Positions 36,614-45,605 of a stretch of 64,000 nt of DNA are shown piece by piece. Source of the DNA: Gonatopus flavifemur (Eukaryota > Arthropoda > Insecta > Hymenoptera > Dryinidae); the NCBI GenBank assembly GCA_018340375.1, contig JAFFJZ010000017.1, positions 2,098,001-2,162,000 on the forward strand, given 5' to 3'. The notes under the pieces are model-generated. The model searched no databases. It had not been told where the DNA came from and saw nothing but the letters and a program-made list of their open reading frames with translations. Position numbers and translations under genes: made by a program. Every line of letters begins with the position of its first letter. Positions within the stretch are counted from its first letter, which is position 1.

Positions 36614-37640
36614 CAGGGTTGGCCCGAAAAAAACCCAACCCGGTTTCACCCACTGGTTTTTTTCAGATGAACCCCACTTGAAAAAACCCGAAAAACCCCA
36701 ATCAAAAATCCACTGAAAAGAATTATGGATGGATGGGTTGGAGAACAATAAAATTGAATTTCATGAATACAATTGGAATTTTTTATTCGATGTATAATAT
36801 AATAAGTATTTCTACATAGTTAATATTTTCATTTCACCATTCATTTTGATCAATAGGAGTAATGTGATATTTGTATAATTGGACCAATTTGGTAGCTTTT
36901 TCTACGACTAATCTGTTCCCTATATTGGATCATACATATCCAAATGTTGAGGAAACTCCTTCTAATCCTGCTGAACTAGGTGGGATACTTAACAGTTGGT
37001 GACAAAATTCACAAAATCCGATTGGGAGTTTATTTGCAGAATTCGTCCCCGCTTCCATCAATTTCCACCATTTATTAGGAGTATTTTCATATAACTCTTC
37101 AACTTCTGCACGGAACATTGAAGCAGGATATAAATTTTCATCGTGGATTTTGAATGCTATCATGGCCCCCAAAAATTCCGATTTATGTTCCATCATCCAA
37201 TCTTCAGCCATTTTTTCTTGTTCCTGATCAAGTTGTACATTCTTTACAAAGGGATTCATCAAATATGCAATATAAAAAAACGGTTCCAAGGCTTCATCTC
37301 TTCGTTTTCGTATAGCTGTTGTATGTTCGACTAAATTCTCACTAGACAGCAATTCAGACCATACTTCAACAGCTGTCGATAGATTAGCTGATTCAGATTG
37401 CAATTTATCTAATTAATTTAGCTTTAATTTTAGCTTTGGCAACTTCTTTCAATTGCTTCAGGAGATTTGTAGCTTCTGTATATATGCCAACGTTGTTCAA
37501 TATTCGAGTTATTTGAGGATCTGCATTCTCATGTCCCATTTGAATTTCAGTGTGGAGGTGGAAATTTTTAATGAAATTTTCGAGACAATCATTTTGAGAG
37601 TTCCATCTTGTGTCATTTGGCAACTGCGGCATCAAGCCCC
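36614..37640 (-). mobile_element. 3' half of a hAT element, interrupted by the Gypsy insertion
   Basis: The terminal sequence CAGGGTTGGCCCGAAAAAAA begins at 36,614 and is followed by subterminal AACCC-rich repeats; the transposase tail is read toward it on the minus strand. The element continues on the far side of the Gypsy element (from 42,260), since the reading frame can be followed across the GCCCC duplication. The other terminus was not located. Confidence 0.65.
36850..37635 (-). pseudogene. hAT transposase, C-terminal part
   Basis: From 37,635 the frame reads LPNDTRWNSQNDCLENF, a motif typical of hAT transposases. After a frameshift near 37,405 comes the hATC dimerisation region (NKWWKLMEAG, LPIGFCEFCHQLLSIPPSSA, GLEGVSSTFGYV). 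An in-frame TGA at about 36,928 is followed by further homologous sequence (NRLVVEKATKLVQLYK). The normal (E/D)R after GL is replaced by EG. The upstream part lies beyond the Gypsy insertion or is lost. Inactive. Confidence 0.8.
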
Positions 37641-37792
37641 TGTCATAGATGTGCTACGCGCATGCGTGTCATGTGAGCGTAACGACACTCCAAGCGTGTG
37701 GAGTGCAGTTCTATGTAAAAGAGCGAACGTAACATGTACCACCTTCGTGCTTAATAAAGAGTTTTTATAATAAAACAGACTCGAATATTACA
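37641..37792 (+). repeat. 5' LTR of the Gypsy element
   Basis: TGTCATAGATGTGC...TATTACA, 152 bp. AATAAAG near 37,752 is the expected polyadenylation signal. CGCGCATGCG near the start is palindromic. Confidence 0.95.
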
Positions 37793-37872
37793 TGGCGCAG
37801 TCGAGAGTGGAAATCTAAACAAATAAACAACAATAGGAAAAGAATATATTGAATAGGAAAAAAAATTGGAAA

Positions 37873-40800
37873 ATGGCAGGTGAAGAAGAAGATGATGAAG
37901 TACCTCAAATAGTAGTGATGTCGCAGCTACACCTGAAGCCACCGCCGCCATTATCGTTCGACGGCAGTATCGCCGAAAATTGGAAAAAGTGGTACAAGAA
38001 GTTTAAAATTTTCATGGAAGCCACTGAAAGCACGGATAAAGCCGACTCTGTTAAAATAGCAATCCTTTTACACTCTTTGGGCGAAGAAGCACAAGAGAAA
38101 TACGACACATTTCAACTGGCGGAAGGAGACGCTAAAAATTATGAAAAAGTTGTTAAAGCGTGGGAAGATCATTGCGTTCCGAGAAAAAATGAGAGTATTT
38201 GTCGTCATAAATTTTTTCATCGTGACCAGAATCAAGGAGAATCTTTTGACGATTTCCTGACTGATATAAAACGTTTGAGTATGGATTGTGAGTTCGGTGA
38301 TTTGAAAGACAGCCTTATAAAAGATCGGATAATCAGTGGAATAAATAATGTGCCGTTAAAAAATCGTCTTCTTAGAGAAGAAAATATAACATTAGACAGG
38401 TGTGTGCAACTGTGTAAAGTCGCTGAAATAGCGAATAAAGAGTTGCTTGTACTGCAAGAGAGAGAGAAAGTAGACGTCGTTCAACGGAAAAAAGACGCAA
38501 CAACACGTCCGTGGCAGCAACAAAACGACCAGGTTCGAGGAGCAGTTAACAGAGGGCAGCATGGAGCCAAATATCGATCAGGGAATGAATCGAATGGATC
38601 AACGTATAAACAACAATATGACTCATCACGTCAACGAAAATTGTGTGGAAAATGTGGTTACAATCACGAATATGGGAAGTGTCCGGCGTATCGTAAACAA
38701 TGTAGTGCTTGTAAGAAGTATAATCATTTCGCAAAGGTTTGTAAAAATACTAGTAGATTAAATGTCATAAAAAGCGAAAATGAAACGGGTCAAGAAGAAA
38801 CTTATTTATTGGGAAATATACAAATGGATCACGGTCGTGAATGGCTTGAAAAAATCAAAATAATAGAAACAGGGAAATTGCTTGAATTTAAATTAGACAC
38901 AGGAGCTGGGTGTAATGTCTTGAGCAAAAAAGATTTTGATAGAGTCTGTCCAAATATTGAACTGGAAAATACTAATGCAAAGCTGATGAATTATGATGGA
39001 ACTTCTATACCAGTCTTAGGGAAAATGAAAACATTGTGTGAAATTAAAAACAAGAAAAGTTATATTGAATTTGATGTTGTAAATGATCATAAAGCAAGCT
39101 CAGTTATAGGGTTACGAACCATTCAAGCACATCAACTAATTATGAGAGTTGAAGAAATTGAATTTGAAAAACATAAAGTCGAAAGGTTAATTGAGCAATA
39201 TAGCGATATTTTCGAAGGAATAGGTAAAATGAATCATGTTTATAAATTTAAATTGCAACCAAATTATACTGGAAAAATAGTTCCTTGCAGAAAAATTCCT
39301 TTTAAATTGTTAGATGCCTATGAAAAAGAATTACAAGATATGGTACGAAATGAAATAATAGTAAAAATTGACGAACCTACTGAATTTGTAAACCCTGTTG
39401 TAATCGCTACCAAACCTGATAAATCTCTGAGAATATGTCTTGACCCGCAACACCTTAATTCGTGTTTATTACGTGAACATTATAAACTTCCAACTTTTGA
39501 GGAAATTTCATCTAAAATGCATGGGGCAAAAATCTTCACGATTCTAGATGCCTCCAAAGCATTCTGGCAAATAGAGCTAGACGAGAAAAGTTCAAAAATG
39601 ACAACCTTCCAAACCCCTTTCGGGAGATATAGATTCTTACGCATGCCATACGGTATTAAAACAGCCCCTGAGATCTTCCATAAATTATATAAAGAGATAT
39701 TCTCAGAAATAGATAACGTAGAAATATACATAGACGATCTTATCATATGGGCAAAAGTTGAACAGGAACACGAGAAAATCTTAGCACAAGTTTTTGCAAA
39801 AATTAGAGCAAATGGAATAAAATTAAACAAAACTAAATGCGTCATAAGGAAAAATACTGTGAAATTCTTAGGACATACTATTTCTAGTCAAGGAATACAG
39901 ATGGATGAAAGTAAAATTCAAGCAATAAGTCAAATGCAGATACCAAAAGATACAAAAGCAGTTGAAAGGTTGTTAGGAATGGTTACATACGTAGCTAAAT
40001 TTTTACCTGGATTATCAGATATTACATTGCCTCTTAGGGATCTTATAACAAAAGATACGAAATTTAAATGGACACAAAGCCATACTGAAGCATTTCAAAA
40101 TATTAAAGACGCGTTGAGTAAAAATCCAGTCTTACAGTACTATGATGCAAATAAAGATTGTATATTGAGCGTTGATGCGAGTAGTACTGGAGTTGGAGCG
40201 GTGCTGTTGCAAAATAATCTTCCGGTGGCCTATGCATCTAAAGCGTTTACAACTAATCAAAAATTATGGGCACAGATAGAAAAAGAAATGTACGCGATAG
40301 TATTTGCTTGTGAAAGATTTCGCCAATATGTCATAGGAAAGCCAGTTTTAATAGAAAGCGATCATAAACCTTTAATGTCTATCATGACAAAGCCTATTAA
40401 TGATATTCCTTTAAGACTGCAAAAAATGAGATTAAGACTTCAACCATATGATTGTAAAGTTGTATATAAATCAGGGAAACAATTACAGATTGCCGATACA
40501 TTGTCGCGAGCGCACTTATTAGAATCAGAGGAGGAGGAAGACATAAATACATATATACTTAATGTTGCGTTATCTGAGAATGTAAGTGACGGTAGATACA
40601 AAGAAATTGTTGAAAAAACAAGAAAAGACGAAGAATTACAAGTAATACGAAATTTAATACTTACGGGTTGGCCAAAAGAAATAAAAGACGTTCCAGATCA
40701 AGCTAAAGCATATCATACCTACAATGCGGATATATTCGAAAGCGAAGGAATATTGTTTAAAAATAATTGTATAATAATCCCAAAGACAATGAGAAAGGAT

Positions 40801-41931
40801 ATTCTTAAAAAGTTACATTATAATCATGTTGGAATAGAGAAAACAAAAATTAGAGCTAGGGAGATAGTATTTTGGCCAGGTCTAAGTAAACAGATTGAGC
40901 AAGAAATAGCAAATTGTGATACATGTCTTAAATTTCAGAATTCTCATAGACCCGAAACAATGATAGGCAGCGAAATACCAAATTTACCTTGGGAAAAAGT
41001 CGGTACAGATCTTTTTTATGTAGCAGGTAAAACTTACCTAATTGTAATCGATTATTTCTCCAAATACATAGAAGTTGGCTTATTAAAAGATGAAGCAAGC
41101 GAAACCACGATACAAATGCTAAAATCCTTCTTTGCAAGATACGGGATACCCAAAGTAGTCAGGTCAGACAATGGACCGCAATTCAGTTCAAGTAAATTTC
41201 AAGAATTTGCCAAAACGTGGGGTTTTCAGCATATTACATCAAGCCCTAGATATCCGAAAAGTAATGGCATGGTAGAACGATCGGTTCAAACCCTGAAATC
41301 TATGTTAAAGAAAGTATACCATGATAAAAGGGATCCTTATCTAGCACTTTTAGAATTAAGAAATACTCCTGTCTCCAACACCATACCATCACCGAATCAA
41401 CTTCTGTTAGGAAGGAATACAAGAGGGATACTTCCTGAAAACACTCAAACTAATCCGTTCTATCAAAGTGTTAGGAGAGAACTACTTCATAGGCAAACCG
41501 AGCAAAAGAAATATTATGACCGTAGTACAAGGAATTTACCTGAACTTATTCCTGGAGATAAAATACGAGTTCAAAATGAGAAAAAAGAATGGATTAAAGG
41601 GCAGGTAGTCAGAAAAAATGATGAACCTAGGTCATACGGAATAGTAACGCAAACAGGAAGTGAGTTGAGAAGGAATAGGGCTCAATTAGGTCGTGATAGA
41701 TTGCAAGATTTGGAAATTGAAGAGCAAAATGATTCCGAAGTTACGAACTCTTTCAATGATGAAAAGGTACAAGATAGGGAACTAACTTACGTACAAGACG
41801 AAACTAGAGGTGATGAAACTAGTAATAACGTAAAAAATAAAACCACCACTCATATTGTAATAGAGCCTAGAGTTCTAAGAAGTGGAAGAGAAGTTAGACC
41901 GCCTAGTTATCTTAAAGATTATGTCACGTAG
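37873..41931 (+). CDS. Gag-Pol polyprotein of the Mag-type Gypsy element
   Basis: The first ATG in frame is at 37,873 (the open frame begins slightly upstream without ATG), giving 1,352 residues. Domains in order: Gag capsid-like region (about 30-230), and two zinc knuckles around 256-290 (CGKCGYNHEYGKC and CSACKKYNHFAKVC). The aspartic protease has LDTGAGCNVLS at about 341. RT has YIDD at about 618. RNase H has SVDASSTG at about 766. The integrase has an HHCC finger (HYNHVGIEKTK...CDTCLKF, about 981-1019) and a D,D35E core (GTDLFY about 1044, SDNGPQ about 1098, VERS about 1134). All catalytic residues are present and there is no stop, so the copy could be active. No env gene follows. Gag and Pol share one frame, as in Mag. 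Confidence 0.95.
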   Translation: MAGEEEDDEVPQIVVMSQLHLKPPPPLSFDGSIAENWKKWYKKFKIFMEATESTDKADSVKIAILLHSLGEEAQEKYDTFQLAEGDAKNYEKVVKAWEDHCVPRKNESICRHKFFHRDQNQGESFDDFLTDIKRLSMDCEFGDLKDSLIKDRIISGINNVPLKNRLLREENITLDRCVQLCKVAEIANKELLVLQEREKVDVVQRKKDATTRPWQQQNDQVRGAVNRGQHGAKYRSGNESNGSTYKQQYDSSRQRKLCGKCGYNHEYGKCPAYRKQCSACKKYNHFAKVCKNTSRLNVIKSENETGQEETYLLGNIQMDHGREWLEKIKIIETGKLLEFKLDTGAGCNVLSKKDFDRVCPNIELENTNAKLMNYDGTSIPVLGKMKTLCEIKNKKSYIEFDVVNDHKASSVIGLRTIQAHQLIMRVEEIEFEKHKVERLIEQYSDIFEGIGKMNHVYKFKLQPNYTGKIVPCRKIPFKLLDAYEKELQDMVRNEIIVKIDEPTEFVNPVVIATKPDKSLRICLDPQHLNSCLLREHYKLPTFEEISSKMHGAKIFTILDASKAFWQIELDEKSSKMTTFQTPFGRYRFLRMPYGIKTAPEIFHKLYKEIFSEIDNVEIYIDDLIIWAKVEQEHEKILAQVFAKIRANGIKLNKTKCVIRKNTVKFLGHTISSQGIQMDESKIQAISQMQIPKDTKAVERLLGMVTYVAKFLPGLSDITLPLRDLITKDTKFKWTQSHTEAFQNIKDALSKNPVLQYYDANKDCILSVDASSTGVGAVLLQNNLPVAYASKAFTTNQKLWAQIEKEMYAIVFACERFRQYVIGKPVLIESDHKPLMSIMTKPINDIPLRLQKMRLRLQPYDCKVVYKSGKQLQIADTLSRAHLLESEEEEDINTYILNVALSENVSDGRYKEIVEKTRKDEELQVIRNLILTGWPKEIKDVPDQAKAYHTYNADIFESEGILFKNNCIIIPKTMRKDILKKLHYNHVGIEKTKIRAREIVFWPGLSKQIEQEIANCDTCLKFQNSHRPETMIGSEIPNLPWEKVGTDLFYVAGKTYLIVIDYFSKYIEVGLLKDEASETTIQMLKSFFARYGIPKVVRSDNGPQFSSSKFQEFAKTWGFQHITSSPRYPKSNGMVERSVQTLKSMLKKVYHDKRDPYLALLELRNTPVSNTIPSPNQLLLGRNTRGILPENTQTNPFYQSVRRELLHRQTEQKKYYDRSTRNLPELIPGDKIRVQNEKKEWIKGQVVRKNDEPRSYGIVTQTGSELRRNRAQLGRDRLQDLEIEEQNDSEVTNSFNDEKVQDRELTYVQDETRGDETSNNVKNKTTTHIVIEPRVLRSGREVRPPSYLKDYVT

Positions 41932-42107
41932 TTGTAAGTCATATAATTGTTAAAATTAATAAGTCACAGATGATCTCAAGTTGAAAAAGAGATTTTATTA
42001 GTAAGTTGTAATCAGTATTTGATTTTTAAGTTGGAACGAGATTTTATTATTGTTAGATACATGAAACGGATTAATGCAGATTTTTCATTTATTTAAACAA
42101 AGGGAGA

Positions 42108-42259
42108 TGTCATAGATGTGCTACGCGCATGCGTGTCATGTGAGCGTAACGACACTCCAAGCGTGTGGAGTGCAGTTGTATGTAAAAGAGCGAACGTAAC
42201 ATGTACCACCTTCGTGCTTAATAAAGAGTTTTTATAATAAAACAGACTCGAATATTACA
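42108..42259 (+). repeat. 3' LTR of the Gypsy element
   Basis: Same length as the 5' LTR with one visible difference (CAGTTGTATG against CAGTTCTATG). The GCCCC duplication follows directly. Confidence 0.95.
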
Positions 42260-42264
42260 GCCCC

Positions 42265-42639
42265 CTCTTCGCTTGAGCAGTCCCTGTAAAAATAGAATGG
42301 AGTGTAATTTGAAATATTCTTAAAAAAATATTAGCTGCAATTAATTTGGAACTTTTGACCAGTTGAAAGAAATAGATCGTATTTCATGAACGCATATATA
42401 ACACTTTTAGATAAGTTTATTCTTATTTCCATGAAAATTGCCAACAATCCATTGATATGAGTAGTGTAGTGATTTTGTAACGCGATTGACTTATAATAAT
42501 GTAACTTGTCATTCCCATAACATATAATGATTGATTCCAACCATAGATCTTATCCTCTAAATCGGAATCAGTAAAACGTTACTGATTCGTTAGAGCTCAA
42601 TCTTCCATCAGTGTGAGTTACTGGTACGATCAATGCGTA
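42265..42639 (-). other. Probable upstream remainder of the hAT element
   Basis: Immediately beyond the Gypsy duplication the minus strand reads TGCTCAAGCGAAGAGG, preceded by an acceptor-like ttttacag. This continues the frame before LMPQLPNDTRW. Further out nothing is recognised. Confidence 0.4.
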
Positions 42640-42835
42640 CCCATATAGCACAAATGTATCAGTAATATCTCCAGAATATTCTGACAATATGACAATGTCT
42701 CCAGAATATTCTGACAATATGACAATGTCTCCAGAATATTCTGACAATATGACAATATCTCCAGAATATTCTGACAATATGACAATGTCTCCAGAATATT
42801 CTGGAGATATTACTGAGACATTTGTGCTATGTGGG
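42640..42835. mobile_element. Short CCC/GGG element with a 30-bp internal minisatellite
   Basis: Ends CCCATATAGCACAAATGT and (inverse) CCCACATAGCACAAATGTCT match over about 45 bp, and TA is on both sides. Between the arms a 30-bp unit (TCTCCAGAATATTCTGACAA plus TATGACAATG) is repeated four times. Each unit contains the palindrome CAGAATATTCTG, so the whole element is self-complementary. Confidence 0.8.
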
Positions 42836-42843
42836 TATATAAA

Positions 42844-43414
42844 CAGGGTGTTTCAGAACTCGCTGAAACTGGCTGGAGGGATTGTTCTCTAGTGAAAACT
42901 AAGAAGATTGGTCTTTGGATCAAGTCGATCCGACGCTTAGTTCTCGAGATATGAGCATTTTTAGATCTTTTTTCAAACCCAAATCATCCAACAGCATTAT
43001 GTGCTATGTACTGGAGCTTGATACCATTCGCTGAGTTGGAAAACGGTGGATCTCTGGAAAAAAAATCGAGCTATCCTATCATTCTTTGTTCCAGAGCTAC
43101 AGCGATTTGAAATTTTTGAGCTCACAGCCAATCAGAACTCAGCAACTTCAAATCGCTGTAGCTCTGGAACAAAGAATGATAGGATAGCTCGATTTTTTTT
43201 CCAGAGATCCACCGTTTTCCAACTCAGCGAATGGTATCAAGCTCCAGTACGTAGCACATAATGCTGTTGGATGATTTGGGTTTGAAAAAAGATCTAAAAA
43301 TGCTCATATCTCGAGAACTAAGCGTCGGATCGACTTGATCCAAAGACCAATCTTCTTAGTTTTCACTAGAGAACAATCCCTCCAGCCAGTTTCAGCGAGT
43401 TCTGAAACACCCTG
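42844..43414. mobile_element. 571-bp near-perfect palindrome (foldback MITE)
   Basis: Arms 42,844-43,112 and 43,147-43,414 are reverse complements with only a few differences (e.g. GTACTGGAGC/GTACGTAGCAC region); the loop is 34 nt. Ends CAGGGTGTTTCAGAAC are of the Tc1/mariner-MITE type, and TA follows on the right. It starts 8 bp after the previous element. Confidence 0.85.
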
Positions 43415-43926
43415 TATATATTAGCTTTAGATTTAACCTGGGGTCCCTAGCTTTAGATTTAGAGGTCGCTCAATCGAATTTTATATTGCGATTTTGATGC
43501 CAGTCTGAAAAACCACATCAAGTGGGGACTTCAGGAATTTTGTGTTCATAATCTACTACAGGTCGTAATTCTTGACCGATTTTGATGATTTTTTTTTTAA
43601 ATGCTCAGAATTAAATTCTTAAGAGAACTGTCGTTCTACATTTTCCAGGCCCTCCCTGATTTTTTTCAAGAAATAAACAAATAGTGTGGAAAAATCTTCA
43701 ATTTCAGGTATTTGAGCTTGTATCTTCCGAAAAAGTCTTGGGATAAAGTTACTATACAGCAAGATTATTACAGGTGTGCTCATTAAACATGAATAATTCG
43801 AATAATTACGAATTCAATGATTATAAACAATTTTATAAACAATTTTCATTAAAACATCAGATTATCCCAATTACTACAATAAACGACGCCGCGAGTTGAG
43901 AAATTGTAATATTCTCAAAATTTCAG
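43415..43926. other. Unresolved stretch upstream of the second SAM gene
   Basis: Should hold the first exons of the second SAM-protein copy. A segment ending CATAATCTACTACAG followed by gtcgtaa is exon-like, but I cannot recognise a SAM fold in it, and no start codon can be chosen. Confidence 0.3.
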
Positions 43927-45580
43927 ACCTCGCGATATCCAAAAAATCAAATCCAGGTACAACCCTAAAGAATTTATTGAGGTATGCACTGAATTATTAA
44001 CACTTGCATTTTGGCGCAGAGGATCATGAAATTGATGCTTTGAGTGGGTTCCAACACAACGACGATAATTATGAGGTGAAAACTAAATGGTTTGAATGGT
44101 ACAAGACTCGGAAATCGGTCACTGAAACCTGGACAATCGTTCAAAAGTTCGAACATTTCATAGCTCTTCAGCAGCCCTTTGGATACTTGTTGGTTAGTAA
44201 CGGTGTTTCAACGGTATTATCATGTCAACCGACAGAATTTTATATGACATGATTTTCACAGCTGGAAGAAGATTTTTAAGCGCTGTTCCCACACAAAGAG
44301 GGGATAATTTATCCAAAGTGGCCCTCGCTAGCGCGAAAAATTTTGGCATATGCAAAAACACTAAGAACGAAAGCGGTTAAAGCATTCCTTGAGCAATTTA
44401 AAGATTATGTGAATGAGCCAGGTGAATATACATCACATCTTACAGAGGAAAATATCAAAATCAGTTACTTATTTTGCTTTCTGATTCAAATTTGATTAGT
44501 GTCCGGCTGGATTCTTGATAGAGAAATATTTGCGCATAGCACATTACGTTTCAACTCATGAATACTTCTTTGTATGTTTTCTAGCACATTGTGAAACTTT
44601 GGCTTTAATCGTGCTTCCATTGCTATTTCAACCGATATCAACAAGTGTGAAAGTGAACAATAAAATTTGGAAACCTTGCAAGGAAGATGGCATCAACTCT
44701 TTTGTAAAATACATTGAGGTATGAACGAAAAAAACTCTTTCATTTTCGTCAAATATGCAACAAGTATTTGACTATTGATCGGTTTATTTGGATTGAATGA
44801 AATTTTTCAATTTTTAATAGATCCTTAGAGGATTGAAATTTTTACCTCACAGGTTGTACTGATTCAGCTGTTGCATTATGTATTTAAAGTGACAATTTGT
44901 TGACTGTTGAGAAATTTTGCTTCACTCTCACTTTATGAAATTATGAAAAATAACACAATCAAGTTAGTTTCCCAACAAATGTAGATATTTTTGAATTAAC
45001 AAAATGGTATTTAGTCGAGTACGTTACATTCAACTATACAAAAACCTGAATAATTTATACAAATGTGTTATATTGTTTTGCAAAAAATTTGGGTCCAACC
45101 GGAAAGAAGATTTATGACATTTATAGATTGTACAAATATTCTCTGCATGTGCCAAAATATCAATCATAATCATATCAAATTATTTTGCATATATTGTATC
45201 ATGAAATCAAAATCAAATGACTATATCATAACATCATTACATTTTTCAAGGATCCAGATAAAGTGGGAGAATTCATGAGCAATCAAGTACAATTTTACAA
45301 GGATCGTGGTCTTACTCAACGGCCAACAGTTATTCTCATCGGTTCTCTTGAAAATCCACTTCGAGCATCTGTTTTTGTACATAAGACGGAATACAAATTC
45401 TCAACTTTGTTGAAAGCTTTTGATGTATGCTTCAAAGCTATCGTTGTACTTGACTGCAAATATTCGTGGGATAGCCGGAACTCGTGGTTGTTTGTTGAAA
45501 GACACATCTATGAAATTTACAAAAATCGAGTTCCCCATGCAATTGATGAGTTGTACAGCACTATTAATCGTTTCACTTAA
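43927..45580 (+). pseudogene. Second copy of the SAM-protein gene, decayed
   Basis: Exons with good splice sites: 43,927-43,981, 44,020-44,192, 44,262-44,421, 44,585-44,718 and 45,251-45,580. They correspond one by one to late exons of the gene at 24,939. DHEIDALSGF...KWFEWYKTRK matches the HWKKTTTARF exon; HCETLALIVLPLLFQP...IWKPCKEDGI matches CEEFIQLLLLAHLIP...FWKPTIQES; RPTVILIGSLENP...LLKAFDVCFK matches the last exon. Intron phases agree. An in-frame TAA lies in the 44,262 exon (LEEDF then stop, then ALFPHKEG..). No SAM exon was found, so the 5' part is lost or too diverged. Confidence 0.7.
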
Positions 45581-45605
45581 TTCTTGTATGTGTGCCGCTT
45601 CATGA

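Larger units (their letters stand above)
37641..42259 (+). mobile_element. Complete Mag-type Gypsy LTR retrotransposon
   Basis: Two 152-bp direct LTRs (37,641-37,792 and 42,108-42,259), TG...CA ends, and a 5-bp target duplication GCCCC at 37,636-37,640 and 42,260-42,264. TGGCGCAGTCGAGAG directly after the left LTR is a candidate primer-binding site, and AAACAAAGGGAGA just before the right LTR is the polypurine tract. One uninterrupted gag-pol frame fills the interior. The LTRs differ at a single base (C/G at about position 72), so the insertion is very recent. A single gag-pol ORF, short LTRs and the CPAYRKQCSACKK type knuckle point to the Mag clade. Confidence 0.95.

Noticed and set aside
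43046..43261. 71-residue frame inside the palindrome
   Set aside because: It spans the loop of the foldback element and reads its arm forward and backward.
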